A stretch of 64,000 bases of DNA from Lingula anatina (taxonomy: Eukaryota; Brachiopoda; Lingulata; Lingulida; Lingulidae), in NCBI RefSeq assembly GCF_001039355.2, contig NW_019775769.1:386027-450026 (forward strand), read 5' to 3'. Made by a program: the position numbers and the translations under genes. Below are positions 10,537-23,018 of the stretch, piece by piece. Under the pieces are notes generated by a model. The model ran no database searches, was not told the origin of the DNA, and was given only the letters and a program-made list of their open reading frames with translations. How positions within the stretch are numbered: the first letter of the stretch is position 1; each line of letters opens with the position of its first letter.

Positions 10537-13500
10537 TCAGCTGTAATAACTAGGGAGCAGACTACCCACCTCAGTACACGTGTCTACCATGAGGTCCACC
10601 ACCTGCTGCTGGCTCTTCAGAGTGCTGTGGTTGTACTCCAGGGCTGCCAACAACTGGAAGATTGTCCTCATTTGGGATATTTCTCTGAAAACAAACAGCT
10701 GGCCATAGATAAGACATTTCCTAAAATTTCTCTTCTCCTCGATATCACAGATGTTAATAACTTGTTTGGTCATTTTACTTTGAAAATATTAAAATCTGCA
10801 ATTCAAAACATAATTTTACAAAAAGCCATATATATATATATGGGTTTTATTAAAATGCTAATTTAGAGACTTAACTAAACTACATTAATTTTATTATTAT
10901 ATATCTAACCTATCCTTTAATTCTGAACCTCCAAAATATTCAGTGATGGTTTGTCTCTGCAGTCTTGAGGACATTTGGCTGTTTTGAGTGCTGTCAGTTT
11001 CATCTTAAATATAAAAATATGCTTTAGATAATTTTAAGTAGGCATACTACAAAAATGGTGGATTACATTTTAAGTGCAAGGTATAACTGTTACTACAAAA
11101 AACTATTTTCTCTCTAACATTTTACAGTGAAAATGTGACTCCCATGTGCTTTATCATAAGCAACTTGAGAACAAACAAAAAAAAGGAGGCTTGAGACACT
11201 GGTAGAAAAATGAAATGATACTTAATAACAGAAATGTAAATCTGCAATTTCAAAAATCACTCAATGTGTGCTCAAACATCATACAGGTGATGATGCGACA
11301 AATATAATACTTACCAGAAACCTCAGATACTGCAAAAATATCGTCTTCATCATCACTATCATCTGGATGCTGAAACAAGTCAAACTTAATTAAAATATTT
11401 CCATCAAAGTCATTTTGCAATCACATTTATATGTCATATTTACTTCAAGCTTTTTCAGAAAAAAGGGCTATACTTATACCTTTTTCTTGCCCTTTTTTGC
11501 TTCATTTGCTGCTTCCAAAGTAAGTTGAAAATTATCAACCAGAACAGCAACAAACAAGCTGTAAGACAAAAGATATGTTGATAATGAAAAGATTGTAAAA
11601 TTAATACAGTTCAAATATTTTCCTGCATGAGCTAATACCCATACACCAGGAAATGACACATGTGCAAAAGCTGAAGCTTTTTTTTTTAACAATTAATTTC
11701 TTTTTTAATGAGGCTGCTTTCATGTCACTCTTTTAATGTTATATCATCTCCATTCAACTTTCAATTTATTCATTCATTTGAAAATGATTCACCTATATCA
11801 AAAAAAAAAACAAAAAAAAAAATATATCAATGAGAACAGCTTTGAAAATGTTGAATATTTTGTCAGAATAAAGAAACTTTTTTCATTCTGCACAACAATT
11901 TAAGTATTTTCACTTAATTTATTTCAACTTATTATGAAAATCTACTTACTTGAGAAAGATAAAATACTCCAAAACAATGTAAATGAGAAGAAAAATCAGA
12001 ATGTGCCAATAACCTGAAAATAAAAATGAAAACATTATTGCATTTGGCATTACCAAATGTAAAAGTACAAATTTATTCTTTAAAGTCTGAAAATGTACCT
12101 CAAACTCAGCATAAAGGAGTTATGTAAATAATTCTATCTCAACTGCCTTTATAAACATAATAAAGTTCACTCAAAATCTCAATCACACAATACTGATTTA
12201 GCGTATGTTCTTCTTACCAAATTAAAGTTTTGACAGAGTTGAATATATATTAATTTATTAAAAGAGAAAATTATTAAAGTGTTGAAGTGCTGACAGACCT
12301 GGGTAAACGTCAATGACATCACTGTATATGTAGAACCAGTCATCCAGAGTAAGCAGCTGAAACAGTGTGAAGGTAGCTGAGGGTAATGTACCAAACCTGT
12401 TAGGGTCCACCCCACTATACAGACCACGCCCTATCACTGCAAACATATCTGATGTAAAAGTCAAGGTAGCCAAGATATAAAGCAGAGAACTTATTTCTAC
12501 ACCACCACCCACAACCTTTTCTCTTTTTTATTTAACATTTCTCTCCATTTCCAAGTGGCCAGTTTAATGTGTTTTCAGGTAAGTTATGTTATATGGTAAG
12601 TTTGTAATGGTAAATGAGCAATTACTGGTAAATTTGATTAACACAGCTTGAGTTTCAAATCTGAAATGGGCAAACATCTTCATTTTCAAAATGCAATATA
12701 TGCATGCTTATTTATCAGTCTGATCTCAGTCATGGCACAAGTTTTAAACAGGGCTATTAACTATATGTTACCTCCTTTTTTGGAAGCACAAAATTTGGAT
12801 AATGATAGAGAGTTTGTGATTGACACAATACACTAAAATCCAATTCTGTAAAAATCCTGTGTGTATGAATACAGAATTGAAAATGAAGGTGCTGGTAAAC
12901 CCCAGAGCTTAAGCTCAGTCTGGATTAAATGTCTGTTCTGAATGTGATAGAATCACTAAAGCAAAGGTGTTCACAATTTATCAGAGGATACACATGAAGA
13001 GTGTCATCAGTCCCACAATGGCCCCCATGGACTGAATAGACTGCAGACAGGTGGTCATAATAACTTGGAGATTGGAAAGAAACCTGGGAATTGTGAAATA
13101 GAAAATGAAGATAAATAAAACAGAATTTTGTTTTGTATCGTTTTGATTAAAACTAGGTGTTTTTCAACATTACTAAGCTTGTGAATTCACTTAGCTCAAA
13201 ACAACAGCTGACATGCAGTGTTGCACTAAATTCTACAAGCACATTTTATGACATTGAAGACAGTTACATTACTGATTTAAGAGTTACACATGAAGTGTTA
13301 TTTGACATACCACGGGGATTCATTAAATTTTTGGCCTTCATTAGTGTAATAAATAAAATACTAAGAGTTCAAAAAGTCTTATACCCTGACTTAGTTTACC
13401 CCCCCCCCCCACCACCACCCCCCAAAAACATAAAAAAGCTTCCCATTTCTTCTGTGGTACCCCTAACCATTACCATACCATTTTCTTTTTTTTTTCAATA

Positions 13501-15439
13501 TGATTTACCTGATGGTACGAAGCACTCTCAATGCCCTGATCGCCCTCACAGCACGGAATATTCTGAGCATTCTGAAGATAGCAGTGCCATTAAATCCACC
13601 AATACTGGTCATCACCAATGGAAGAATGAAGTCCACTAGACTCAAAATAACTATGCTCAAATCTGCAAGAGAATTAACAAAGTTCTATTAATATGTAATC
13701 TTTTCTCTTTGGCATCTACGGTTTTCAACAATATATGCGAGGATTTTGCACTCAGCTATATTGAATTATCCATACAATATGAAGGGCAAATAAAAATGAA
13801 TGAAAGAAAGAAACATTTATGGATACATCAAAATGTACACGGTCAACTTAAAACAAAAAAAAAAAAGATTTTGCATTTTGTTCACATTCTAAAAAGGATA
13901 ATAAATACTAAGAATTAGTAAAACATCATATCTGATACGTTTTCAATAAAAATAGTGAGTCCCCCATGTAAGTGCAATTAATAATAATTATACAAAATAA
14001 TAAATAATACATTCTCCTGTTTTAGAGAATATAAGAGAAGCCCCAGTGCTTACCTAATATATTCCATCCTCCTACAAACTTTGCTCTGTAGACATAAATC
14101 TTGAGAACTACTTCCATAATGTATATACCCAGGAATAAATTATCAAACACAGAGAAATACCAGCCTGACAGAAATTTGGTTAAAAAAATATATATATAAG
14201 TAAAGTTATACAATAACTCATAGGTGACAAATGGAACATTGCAAATAAAATCAAATTACATAATGAACAGTGTTAAAGCATGCATGTTTAATATATGCTC
14301 TGAGAAGAATGTTTGTTGCCTAAACTAAAAATTTCCCATGATGAGATATTTTCTTATATTGATGAAAGAAAACATATCTAGCAGATATGATAATTATGCT
14401 AATTCAAGTCCAGCTGGATTTGTATCAACTCTATTCTTTTTCAACAATAAGTATATTAAGTTGATTCAGGTTTCACAATTACCTCCTCTAACCATAATTT
14501 CTTCCCACGTTTGGGCTACCAACATTCCTGTGTTCATAAAGATCACAGTCAGAATGAAGGCACCAAAGCCTTTGGACTCCACAAAATCATACAAGAGCTG
14601 ATGGAGCTGGCCTGCATCTGGCTTCAAGATCTTCTGACGCCGATGGCGCTCGCCAGTGGTCAGTTTGTCAGTGGGAGACTCCACTTCTTCTCTCAGTCTC
14701 ATTGCCTCTGACAGACTTTCTCGCTGTTTTACAACATAAGCCTGAAAAAAGAAATCACTAAGAAAATGATACTTTAAAATGACTTAACTAATGTATCCCT
14801 TTCTTTCTTTATTCTTTTCTATTGAAATAACTAGGCAAATTCTGTTTTCACAGCATATTGTAATTGTGCTTATATAAATATAATGATATTTCATCAATAT
14901 ATTTCTTCATTTCTGCCACAATCTGAATGGTGTAAATAAAGAAAAGCATGAAAAGCATTATATTGAATTAGCAAATTTGTATCTTAAATTTGTTGAATGT
15001 ATAGAAGGGTTGAGTATGAAGAAAATTTTTTTAAAAAATGAAAAGACCAATATCATGTCACAGGTAAATGTTTGAAAAATTAAAACCTGTATAAAATACT
15101 GAAGAGTACAAAAGGCACCATACACAGAACACTCCATACCTCTATAAAATCTGCCATCTCTTCCTTATCTTTATCAGGACTCTCAAACAAAACAGAAAAC
15201 GATCTACGCAGATGGGCTGATTCTTGAGTCTGAGACCTTTTCATCATCAATGCAGTTTGTTCCTCCTCCTCCTCCTCTTCAACAATATTGTCTTTTATTC
15301 CAGACGCTTCTAATGCTGTTCCTAATGTTTTCCTTCTGTGACTCATGTTACGATAGGTATTCTGAATGTAGTTTCGTTGTTCATTTGCCAAAGAGGCTCT
15401 CCTTTGGTGAAATATCTTGTGCACTGCGTTGGACGTCAT
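10537..15439 (-). CDS. CATSPER1: Cation channel sperm-associated protein 1, second assembled copy
   Basis: The same eleven-exon gene as at 2912-7846. Exons: 15140-15439, 14483-14741, 14054-14164, 13509-13662, 12992-13083, 12299-12448, 11950-12013, 11480-11558, 11315-11369, 10910-11003 and 10537-10684. All exon lengths equal those of the first copy, all junctions keep phase, and there are no stops. Coding differences are few (for example Gln to Pro in the stretch before S1), while introns differ by small indels and substitutions. Voltage sensor, TLDDW filter and C-terminal helix are intact. Most likely the other allele of one gene, not a paralog, because each copy ends at a contig join. Confidence 0.85.
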
Positions 15440-16008
15440 ATTGACTTCCTTTTTGTATCTTAAATTTAGAACTGCAATACAAATTAAGAAAGTTAATTAT
15501 CTATATAATGGCCTTCAGAATACCTTATGTCTTATTGTGTTCAACATGGAAATCTTGTTACTGAGTCAGTGACTTTCAGGGTCAACGACTGAGTGCCTTT
15601 GTCACTGTGAGACTGAAAATTGTAGTTTATCACTTAAAACATGCAAAAACACGTACGTAAGCGCATTTTACAGACTTGTAACTGCTGTTAATAAAAATTC
15701 AACATAAATTTATGAGCCCATGTTCCTTCATAAAATGCATAAACAGTAACGCAGTACCTTTTTTCTTGTAACAACTGTGCAAGCGCTTCGAAAGACGCGC
15801 TTCACAACAAATGCTAAGCGTATATTCTAACCTTATATTCTGTTTCGAATATACACAAAGTAGAAACAGGCAACCTTTAACAAAATATATGCTATTTTTA
15901 AAACAATTAGCTTTTTAAAAAATGATTATAAATTTACAACCAATTTAAGAGGTTTGGTAAGCTAATTGTAGGATTCGAAACTATGCTACCAAGGACTTAA
16001 GCGTCAAA
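15440..16008. promoter_or_regulatory. Divergent promoter between CATSPER1 and CAMKMT, second copy
   Basis: The spacer between the two start codons is 569 bp here. It is almost identical to the spacer at 17287-17855 and close to the one at 7847-8428. Confidence 0.5.
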
Positions 16009-16537
16009 ATGGCCGACGTGAGGGGGGATTGCAAAGCTGTGAAACAAGTTGATATTTCAGTCGCTAGACAACGATGGTTAATGCTAGGGGATGTAAGTTT
16101 TTTAACCTCTACAAGAAATTTCGTGAAAGTTTTTGACGTTTTTGCATTGGTCTTGTTTTTAACGACTTCGACAAGTTTTGACTCCTGCAAGAAAAACGAA
16201 CAGCTAAGAGTGAGAAAAGTATTTAGTGGTCTTTAGTAACAAGTCATCGGCAAGTTGACTTGTACTGTACTGGTACAGTTTCACATTACTTGCGACATAT
16301 GCACGTTTTTGGAAGTTTTATTTATAATTTCAAAAATATTTTTCAGGTTTTGAGAGGCAGAAAGTCGAGAGATATTAACAGCTCGTCAGTATCAGTGAGG
16401 AGATTCTCTAGTTTTGGTCTACTTGAAGTAACCCCATCTGTTCAGGAAAATGGTGATGATGGAAAAGAGGCAGACAAAGAATGCTTATGGCTTCATTACA
16501 AATGCCCAAGCTGTGAAAGATTGAATATAGATATACG
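16009..16537 (+). CDS. CAMKMT: Calmodulin-lysine N-methyltransferase, 5' fragment before the gap
   Basis: Exon 1 16009-16092 and exon 2 16347-16537, both intact, followed by the first 151 bp of intron 2 up to the 286-bp gap. They are nearly base-for-base the same as exons 1-2 at 17856. The rest of the gene is missing from this contig. Confidence 0.75.
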
Positions 16538-16688
16538 GTATTTCACAATGCATTGCCACATTGATACCCATTATGTTAAATCTACTTTTCTGAGTAAGGC
16601 TTCGTTCACATGGAATGTCTATTTTCTAAAAATCTATTTTCTATTCGCGCTATCTTATGATCACGGTCTGTGCCCTGAATATCCCGCC

Positions 16689-16974
16689 NNNNNNNNNNNN
16701 NNNNNNNNNNNNNNNNNNNNNNNNNNNNNNNNNNNNNNNNNNNNNNNNNNNNNNNNNNNNNNNNNNNNNNNNNNNNNNNNNNNNNNNNNNNNNNNNNNNN
16801 NNNNNNNNNNNNNNNNNNNNNNNNNNNNNNNNNNNNNNNNNNNNNNNNNNNNNNNNNNNNNNNNNNNNNNNNNNNNNNNNNNNNNNNNNNNNNNNNNNNN
16901 NNNNNNNNNNNNNNNNNNNNNNNNNNNNNNNNNNNNNNNNNNNNNNNNNNNNNNNNNNNNNNNNNNNNNNNNNN
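16689..16974. other. Assembly gap (286 N)
   Basis: The sequence before the gap (15128-16688) is repeated after it (16975-18535) with no length change. The gap is therefore an overlap that was not merged, not missing sequence. The left contig ends inside the arm of the hairpin MITE described at 18445-18702. Confidence 0.9.
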
Positions 16975-16986
16975 AACACTCCATAC

Positions 16987-17286
16987 CTCTATAAAATCTG
17001 CCATCTCTTCCTTATCTTTATCAGGACTCTCAAACAGAACAGAAAACGATCTACGCAGATGGGCTGATTCTTGAGTCTGAGACCTTTTCATCATCAATGC
17101 AGTTTGTTCCTCCTCCTCCTCCTCTTCAACAATATTGTCTTTTATTCCAGACGCTTCTAATGCTGTTCCTAATGTTTTCCTTCTGTGACTCATGTTACGA
17201 TAGGTATTCTGAATGTAGTTTCGTTGTTCATTTGCCAAAGAGGCTCTCCTTTGGTGAAATATCTTGTGCACTGCGTTGGACGTCAT
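16987..17286 (-). CDS. CATSPER1: CATSPER1 first coding exon, third copy (contig-edge fragment)
   Basis: The 100-codon first coding exon, identical in frame to 15140-15439 and followed by the GTATGG donor. The contig begins 12 bp beyond it, so no further exons are present. This is a redundant overlap. Confidence 0.8.
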
Positions 17287-17855
17287 ATTGACTTCCTTTT
17301 TGTATCTTAAATTTAGAACTGCAATACAAATTAAGAAAGTTAATTATCTATATAATGGCCTTCAGAATACCTTATGTCTTATTGTGTTCAACATGGAAAT
17401 CTTGTTACTGAGTCAGTGACTTTCAGGGTCAACGACTGAGTGCCTTTGTCACTGTGAGACTGAAAATTGTAGTTTATCACTTAAAACATGCAAAAACACG
17501 TACGTAAGCGCATTTTACAGACTTGTAACTGCTGTTAATAAAAATTCAACATAAATTTATGAGCCCATGTTCCTTCATAAAATGCATAAACAGTAACGCA
17601 GTACCTTTTTTCTTGTAACAACTGTGCAAGCGCTTCGAAAGACGCGCTTCACAACAAATGCTAAGCGTATATTCTAACCTTATATTCTGTTTCGAATATA
17701 CACAAAGTAGAAACAGGCAACCTTTAACAAAATATATGCTATTTTTAAAACAATTAGCTTTTTAAAAAATGATTATAAATTTACAACCAATTTAAGAGGT
17801 TTGGTAAGCTAATTGTAGGATTCGAAACTATGCTACCAAGGACTTAAGCGTCAAA
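17287..17855. promoter_or_regulatory. Divergent promoter between CATSPER1 and CAMKMT, third copy
   Basis: 569 bp head-to-head spacer. It is the promoter physically attached to the complete CAMKMT gene in this assembly. Confidence 0.5.
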
Positions 17856-20800
17856 ATGGCCGACGTGAGGGGGGATTGCAAAGCTGTGAAACAAGTTGAT
17901 ATTTCAGTCGCTAGACAACGATGGTTAATGCTAGGGGATGTAAGTTTTTTAACCTCTACAAGAAATTTCGTGAAAGTTTTTGACGTTTTTGCATTGGTCT
18001 TGTTTTTAACGACTTCGACAAGTTTTGACTCCTGCAAGAAAAACGAACAGCTAAGAGTGAGAAAAGTATTTAGTGGTCTTTAGTAACAAGTCATCGGCAA
18101 GTTGACTTGTACTGTACTGGTACAGTTTCACATTACTTGCGACATATGCACGTTTTTGGAAGTTTTATTTATAATTTCAAAAATATTTTTCAGGTTTTGA
18201 GAGGCAGAAAGTCGAGAGATATTAACAGCTCGTCAGTATCAGTGAGGAGATTCTCTAGTTTTGGTCTACTTGAAGTAACCCCTTCTGTTCAGGAAAATGG
18301 TGATGATGGAAAAGAGGCAGACAAAGAATGCTTATGGCTTCATTACAAATGCCCAAGCTGTGAAAGATTGAATATAGATATACGGTATTTCACAATGCAT
18401 TGCCACATTGATACCCATTATGTTAAATCTACTTTTCTGAGTAAGGCTTCGTTCACATGGAATGTCTATTTTCTAAAAATCTATTTTCTATTCGCGCTAT
18501 CTTATGATCACGGTCTGTGCCCTGAATATCCCGCCGCGTAATTACTGGCAGCGCGAGCCAGTTACTTATAGTAACTTATAGTAACTGGCTCGCGCTGCCA
18601 GTAATTATGCGGCGGGATATTCAGGGCACAGACCGTGATCATAAGACATACCGCGAATAGAAAATAGAATTTAGAAAGTAGACATTGCATGTGAATGAAG
18701 CCTAAGTGTCTAAAATACATTTAAAATTTCCAAGTATGTAATGTTTATTTTACTTCTTGAATAGCACAGTACGTTTGTCTAGGGACTGTGAGTGAATTTT
18801 TTCTGTTTCTATTTAGGAGTTACACAGGATCATTTAAGCTTGGAGATATGATTGGTTTTAATAACACAGGGAATGTATGTAAGTACTCAGTAATATTTGT
18901 TTTTGTTTGTTTGTTTGTTTGTTTGTTTGTTTTCATACAAACATACACATTAATTATCATATGTAGGAGAATCAAGTGAGAAGTAATCTTATAATCTTGT
19001 AGGTGAGTCCCCCACAATGGAAATTCCAGCTGCAGCGATCTTTATTGATGTGTACTTGTTTACAATCATTCACAGTATATTTAAAAAAGATGTGTCTGTT
19101 TGACACTGGACCTATCCTTATGTTTTAGGTGTGTGGCCCTCAGAAGAAGTGCTAACTTACTATTGTTTGAAACACAGACATAGATTTAAGTAAGTATTTA
19201 AATATGCTGATCTGCAAAAGGATTAGTCCTTTCAGACAACCCCCTTTCCCAACAAATATGAGACATGTAGTTTATTATGTTTCTTTTGGTGACATCAGTT
19301 GTATAAGTAGCATGAATCCTCCTAAAAATAGAATAAAACTCAACAAAAACATACGTTCTACTTAACTGTTATTATGACAAATCTTTGCTTGCAGAGTTAG
19401 ATATTTGAAACATCTATATGAGTTTTCTTTTCCGTTTTAGGAACAAATTTGTTTGTGAACTGGGAGGAGGGATGTCATGTCTGGCAGGAGTAGCAGTAAG
19501 TTTGTTTAAGACTATTTTTTTCATGCAAAATAGCTTGGCTCATAGTGCATGTACCATGTTGCATTGTTGGCCTTTTCTCTGAATGAAGTATAGGTCTATA
19601 GCTGGGGAAGGGGGGGTCGGGCATTTGAAAAAACTGCCTTTTTGCCAGAAAAGGTCAATTATGGGAATTTTTTTATATAAGTACACAAAGGCTTCATGAT
19701 AAAAGGCCCTTTTTATTTTTTTATTATTATTTATTTATTTATTTAGAAAAAGACACACACACCCCTCCCCCTTTGAAATTGCTGGCACCTTTTGAAAACA
19801 GTATCTGTGCTTTGTGATTGAAATGTTGAATAACAAGTTCACCATTTACTTTATTGTTTACTAGCTGGCCTGTGTGTCTGATGCCCAGCATGTGCTGCTG
19901 ACAGATGGCAACCAGCAATCAGTGGACAGTGGGTATTCCTTTAGTATCTTATTACTTTCTCTTTCAACTCATCAAAGTCTGACATGTCTTCAAATTGAAA
20001 ACCCAGTTAGCAATTGTCTATACATGTAAATAGTCTGCAGTATCCGTTGTTCTTTTGTTGTTGTTCTTATTATTATTATTAGTATTTACCCAACAATTCT
20101 TGTAAATGATTTGTACATAAATTACATTTTAAAAGTTATTTCATTTGTTTGCTTGTTTAAAGATGAATATTTTATATGTTTTGATATATAAGGTTTACTT
20201 TACAATTATTTTTAGCAGTTTGTCATAAAAAATACCTAAGTTGGATTAAAATGTCTTAGTTAATAAGTTGATTGTACAATAGCTTCATCGGCATTTTTTG
20301 TTTAAAAGTTATGAAATAATAAATGTAAGATGCATCTTTATGGTCTTTTCATAACCTTTCAGGTGTGGAGAAAATCATTAAGAAGAATTCCACCAAATTT
20401 GGTTCCACCATTGTAAAATCTGAGTAAGTAAAATAACAAGTCGATGCCTTACTTCAAAAGCAATGTCGTGCTTCATTAATTATAAGTATGCAACTTGAAC
20501 CACATGTTTCTCACATCTATTATATGAAGTAAAGCAGATGCATTTCTTTTTTCTTTCTTTTTTTTTTTTTTTTATTAAAAAAATCTGTTTTATTTCCAGA
20601 GTACTATTATGGAATAAGGATGGTAACTTTGGAAACTTGACAGAATCTTTTGATTTTATCATCTGTGCAGACTGGTAAGCTAAGTTTTTTCTTACATGAA
20701 AATGTTCATTTGATGCTTTTATGCCTTTAAATTTTCTTATTCCAATTAATTTACCCTAGGGTGAACAGAATACTAGTGCCTTTAACATGATTTGCTAATA

Positions 20801-21799
20801 CATAAATAAATTGTGAACATTGATTGTGATGTTGTTTATATTTTTCTAATATCAAATCATGAAGCAGTGATAGCAAAAAGTGTAGTTGAATATCGCTGTA
20901 CATAACCTTTGATGCAACAGTGTATTCTTTGATTCAACAGTGTACTTGTTTAAAATAAAGCTGCTTCATTTTTTTCCAGTGAAGGTGGTAGGATATATTT
21001 ATGAGTGGTAAATAATGAGTTGCTGGACATTTGATGAAATAAATTGATTTTGTCTTTTTTATGGACTGAGTTACCATTTAAATTTCAGCTTCTTTTTTGA
21101 CCAGTACAGAGAAGATCTTGCTCACACTATTTTCAAACTTTTAAAGGATCAGGTAAAAAAATGTTTTTCAATATCTCCTAAGGTATAGAGCACTGATGGT
21201 GTTAGCTGATATTAAATAACAGCATTTACCTTTTATGCATTATTGTTTTTACATAGATGTAGTTCATTAAGTTTTGCATATATAAATCATGATGATGTAA
21301 ATACAATTTTTTCAGGGCGAGGCAATCATATTTGCCCCAAGGAGAGGCAGCAGTTTTCAGGCCTTCAAAGACATCGCAGAATCATTATTTGAAATGACTG
21401 AAACAGAAAATTATGATAGTTTAATATGGAGAAAACACACAAAGGTAAATTGTTTGACTACTAAAGATTTGAATTTTTAGATTATGTGATTTCGTTATAA
21501 GTATTCAACATAGAATCGGAATTGGAATAAAATTATGAGATTAATTTATTTTCAAATTCTTTGTGTGTAGTGTAGTCAGAGTTTCCCAAAATATTAAATT
21601 ATTATAGAAAGGGTCAATATGTGACACCTTAGTTAACAACAGAGGCATGCTGACAGCAGAGAGAAACTTGTCGTCTTCTTTGAATAAGATTCGAATAGTA
21701 TTTTATTATTGGTCTCCTTTTTAGATGAAAACAAATCCCGACGTTTATGATGAAAATATCCACTACCCCTTGTTGCTGCATTTAGTGAAGAAGACATGA
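17856..21799 (+). CDS. CAMKMT: Calmodulin-lysine N-methyltransferase, complete
   Basis: Eleven exons: 17856-17939, 18194-18384, 18817-18878, 19129-19189, 19441-19495, 19865-19928, 20363-20423, 20600-20674, 21089-21152, 21316-21444 and 21725-21799. All junctions are GT-AG and in phase; the product is 306 residues (vertebrate CAMKMT is about 320). The family enzyme trimethylates a lysine of calmodulin using S-adenosylmethionine. Supporting motifs: VSVRRFSSF in the N-terminal part, [20 protein letters not shown], the SAM-binding loop CELGGGMSCLAG at about 138-149, LLTDGN at about 162-167, CADCFFFDQY, FAPRRG, and IHYPLLLHL near the C-terminus. It is a class I seven-beta-strand methyltransferase. 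Intron 2 contains a hairpin MITE. The start was chosen as the first ATG in a good context with an in-phase donor 84 bp later. Confidence 0.93.
18445..18702. mobile_element. Long-hairpin MITE, PIF/Harbinger-like
   Basis: A near-perfect palindrome whose arms of about 120 bp flank a short loop around 18566-18583. The ends are GGCTTC and GAAGCC, and it is bracketed by TAA at 18442-18444 and 18703-18705. A 3-bp TAA/TTA duplication with GGC termini fits non-autonomous PIF/Harbinger elements. It lies in CAMKMT intron 2, 60 bp after the exon 2 donor. The preceding contig breaks off in its left arm (16688 corresponds to 18535). Confidence 0.75.
18901..18933. repeat. (GTTT)n microsatellite
   Basis: About seven GTTT units in CAMKMT intron 3, just after the exon 3 donor. 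Confidence 0.9.
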
Positions 21800-22078
21800 G
21801 CAGGTGGTTCTGTAGAAACGAGGGTTGTAACCGGTGCTATATTCTCTACCTCATGGAGTGACTTAAGTTAATAAGACTGGGCCATTTGAAGTGACTGACA
21901 TTGGATAGGAAATAACTTAAAAAAAAACACATTTCAAGGTTTGAGTTAAAATATGCAAACAAATATGTGCAAACCAAATATCTGTTTTATTTTCATTATT
22001 TTTTCATTAAAATTGTCTTCAGAATACGTTCAAATAATTTACTTGAATTGAGTTAAGTGCATTACGTCACACTGTGTA

Positions 22079-22084
22079 AATAAA
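22079..22084 (+). terminator. Poly(A) signal AATAAA of CAMKMT
   Basis: 280 bp after the CAMKMT stop codon and followed by T-rich sequence. The 22085-22907 stretch before the next gene holds no supported gene, only an (AAATT)n run near 22797-22822. Confidence 0.5.
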
Positions 22085-22907
22085 GTTAAATTATGTTCTT
22101 TTGGATGTTTTTTGTCCAACAAATTGGATTTAATATGTCTTTAAAATGAGTACAGTTCGTCTATCTTCGTTCATCCAGGTGTATTGTACACCAAGAAATG
22201 TCAATAAAGCTGCATAAATTTATGCTATGTTGTTTTCCTTACATCAGCGTTGGAAATCAAAAGGCTGGAAAAATTACTTATTTATGTAGAACTGATGAAG
22301 AGAAAACGTTTCCAGTTACCGCAGGTAATTTCCGTTTCAAAGTTATCTGGGAAGTAACCAGCGACAAAAATATCAAAAGGATTCATTCTAACGACAGATT
22401 GATCGTTGCAAAAATTGTATGGTAGCATTACACTGATGATTTGTTTACTTTCTTTTACATGTCTCTGCAGAAGTTCATTTTTGTACAGCCAAAGCACTTC
22501 TGATTAATTAACTAGACGTGATATGATATTACACTGGGTGGCAACGGTGACGCAAAGTAAAGCTTAGTTATCGACTCGGGGTCGTTAAAGGTGACGAACA
22601 GTGGACATAGCGCACAGGTCATGTTGGAGATGTAATCTGACCGTGTATGATAAGTGCGTCAATAAAGAAAGTTGATTTTCGGTGCTGAGCGGATATTACT
22701 TTACTTCTTAATTAGTTTGGTTTCATGTCATTAATGAGCCTCGCGGGTTTGGAGTGACTTTAAAATTTAAATTAATTAAATGAATTCTACTGGACAAATT
22801 AAATTAAATTAAATTAAATTAAAGCAATCTGCTTATTTTAGAAGCTGAGAGCCTGGATATGTTCTGAAATAAGAGCAAACAAGAAACAGCTATCTTTATA
22901 CTTAAAA

Positions 22908-22913
22908 TTTATT
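22908..22913 (-). terminator. Poly(A) signal for the 573-codon gene
   Basis: TTTATT on the + strand reads AATAAA on the minus strand, 106 bp beyond the stop codon at 23019. Confidence 0.55.
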
Positions 22914-23018
22914 ATTTACAATTGATATCACATATTTATGCTTGGAAAATTGCAACAAATGGACCAGAATTTTGCTGTTCTCTTTACATTGAGCCTTGTT
23001 ACATGTCCTGTATTCTGT

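Noticed and set aside
13157-13639. 160-codon + strand frame with a proline run
   Set aside because: It lies over a CATSPER1 intron and antisense to exon 4. The proline run comes from a poly(C) tract, and the allelic copy near 5560-6060 does not keep the frame.
16606-17286. 226-codon minus-strand frame running across the N gap
   Set aside because: Ns are read as open codons. Only 16987-17286 is real (CATSPER1 exon 1).
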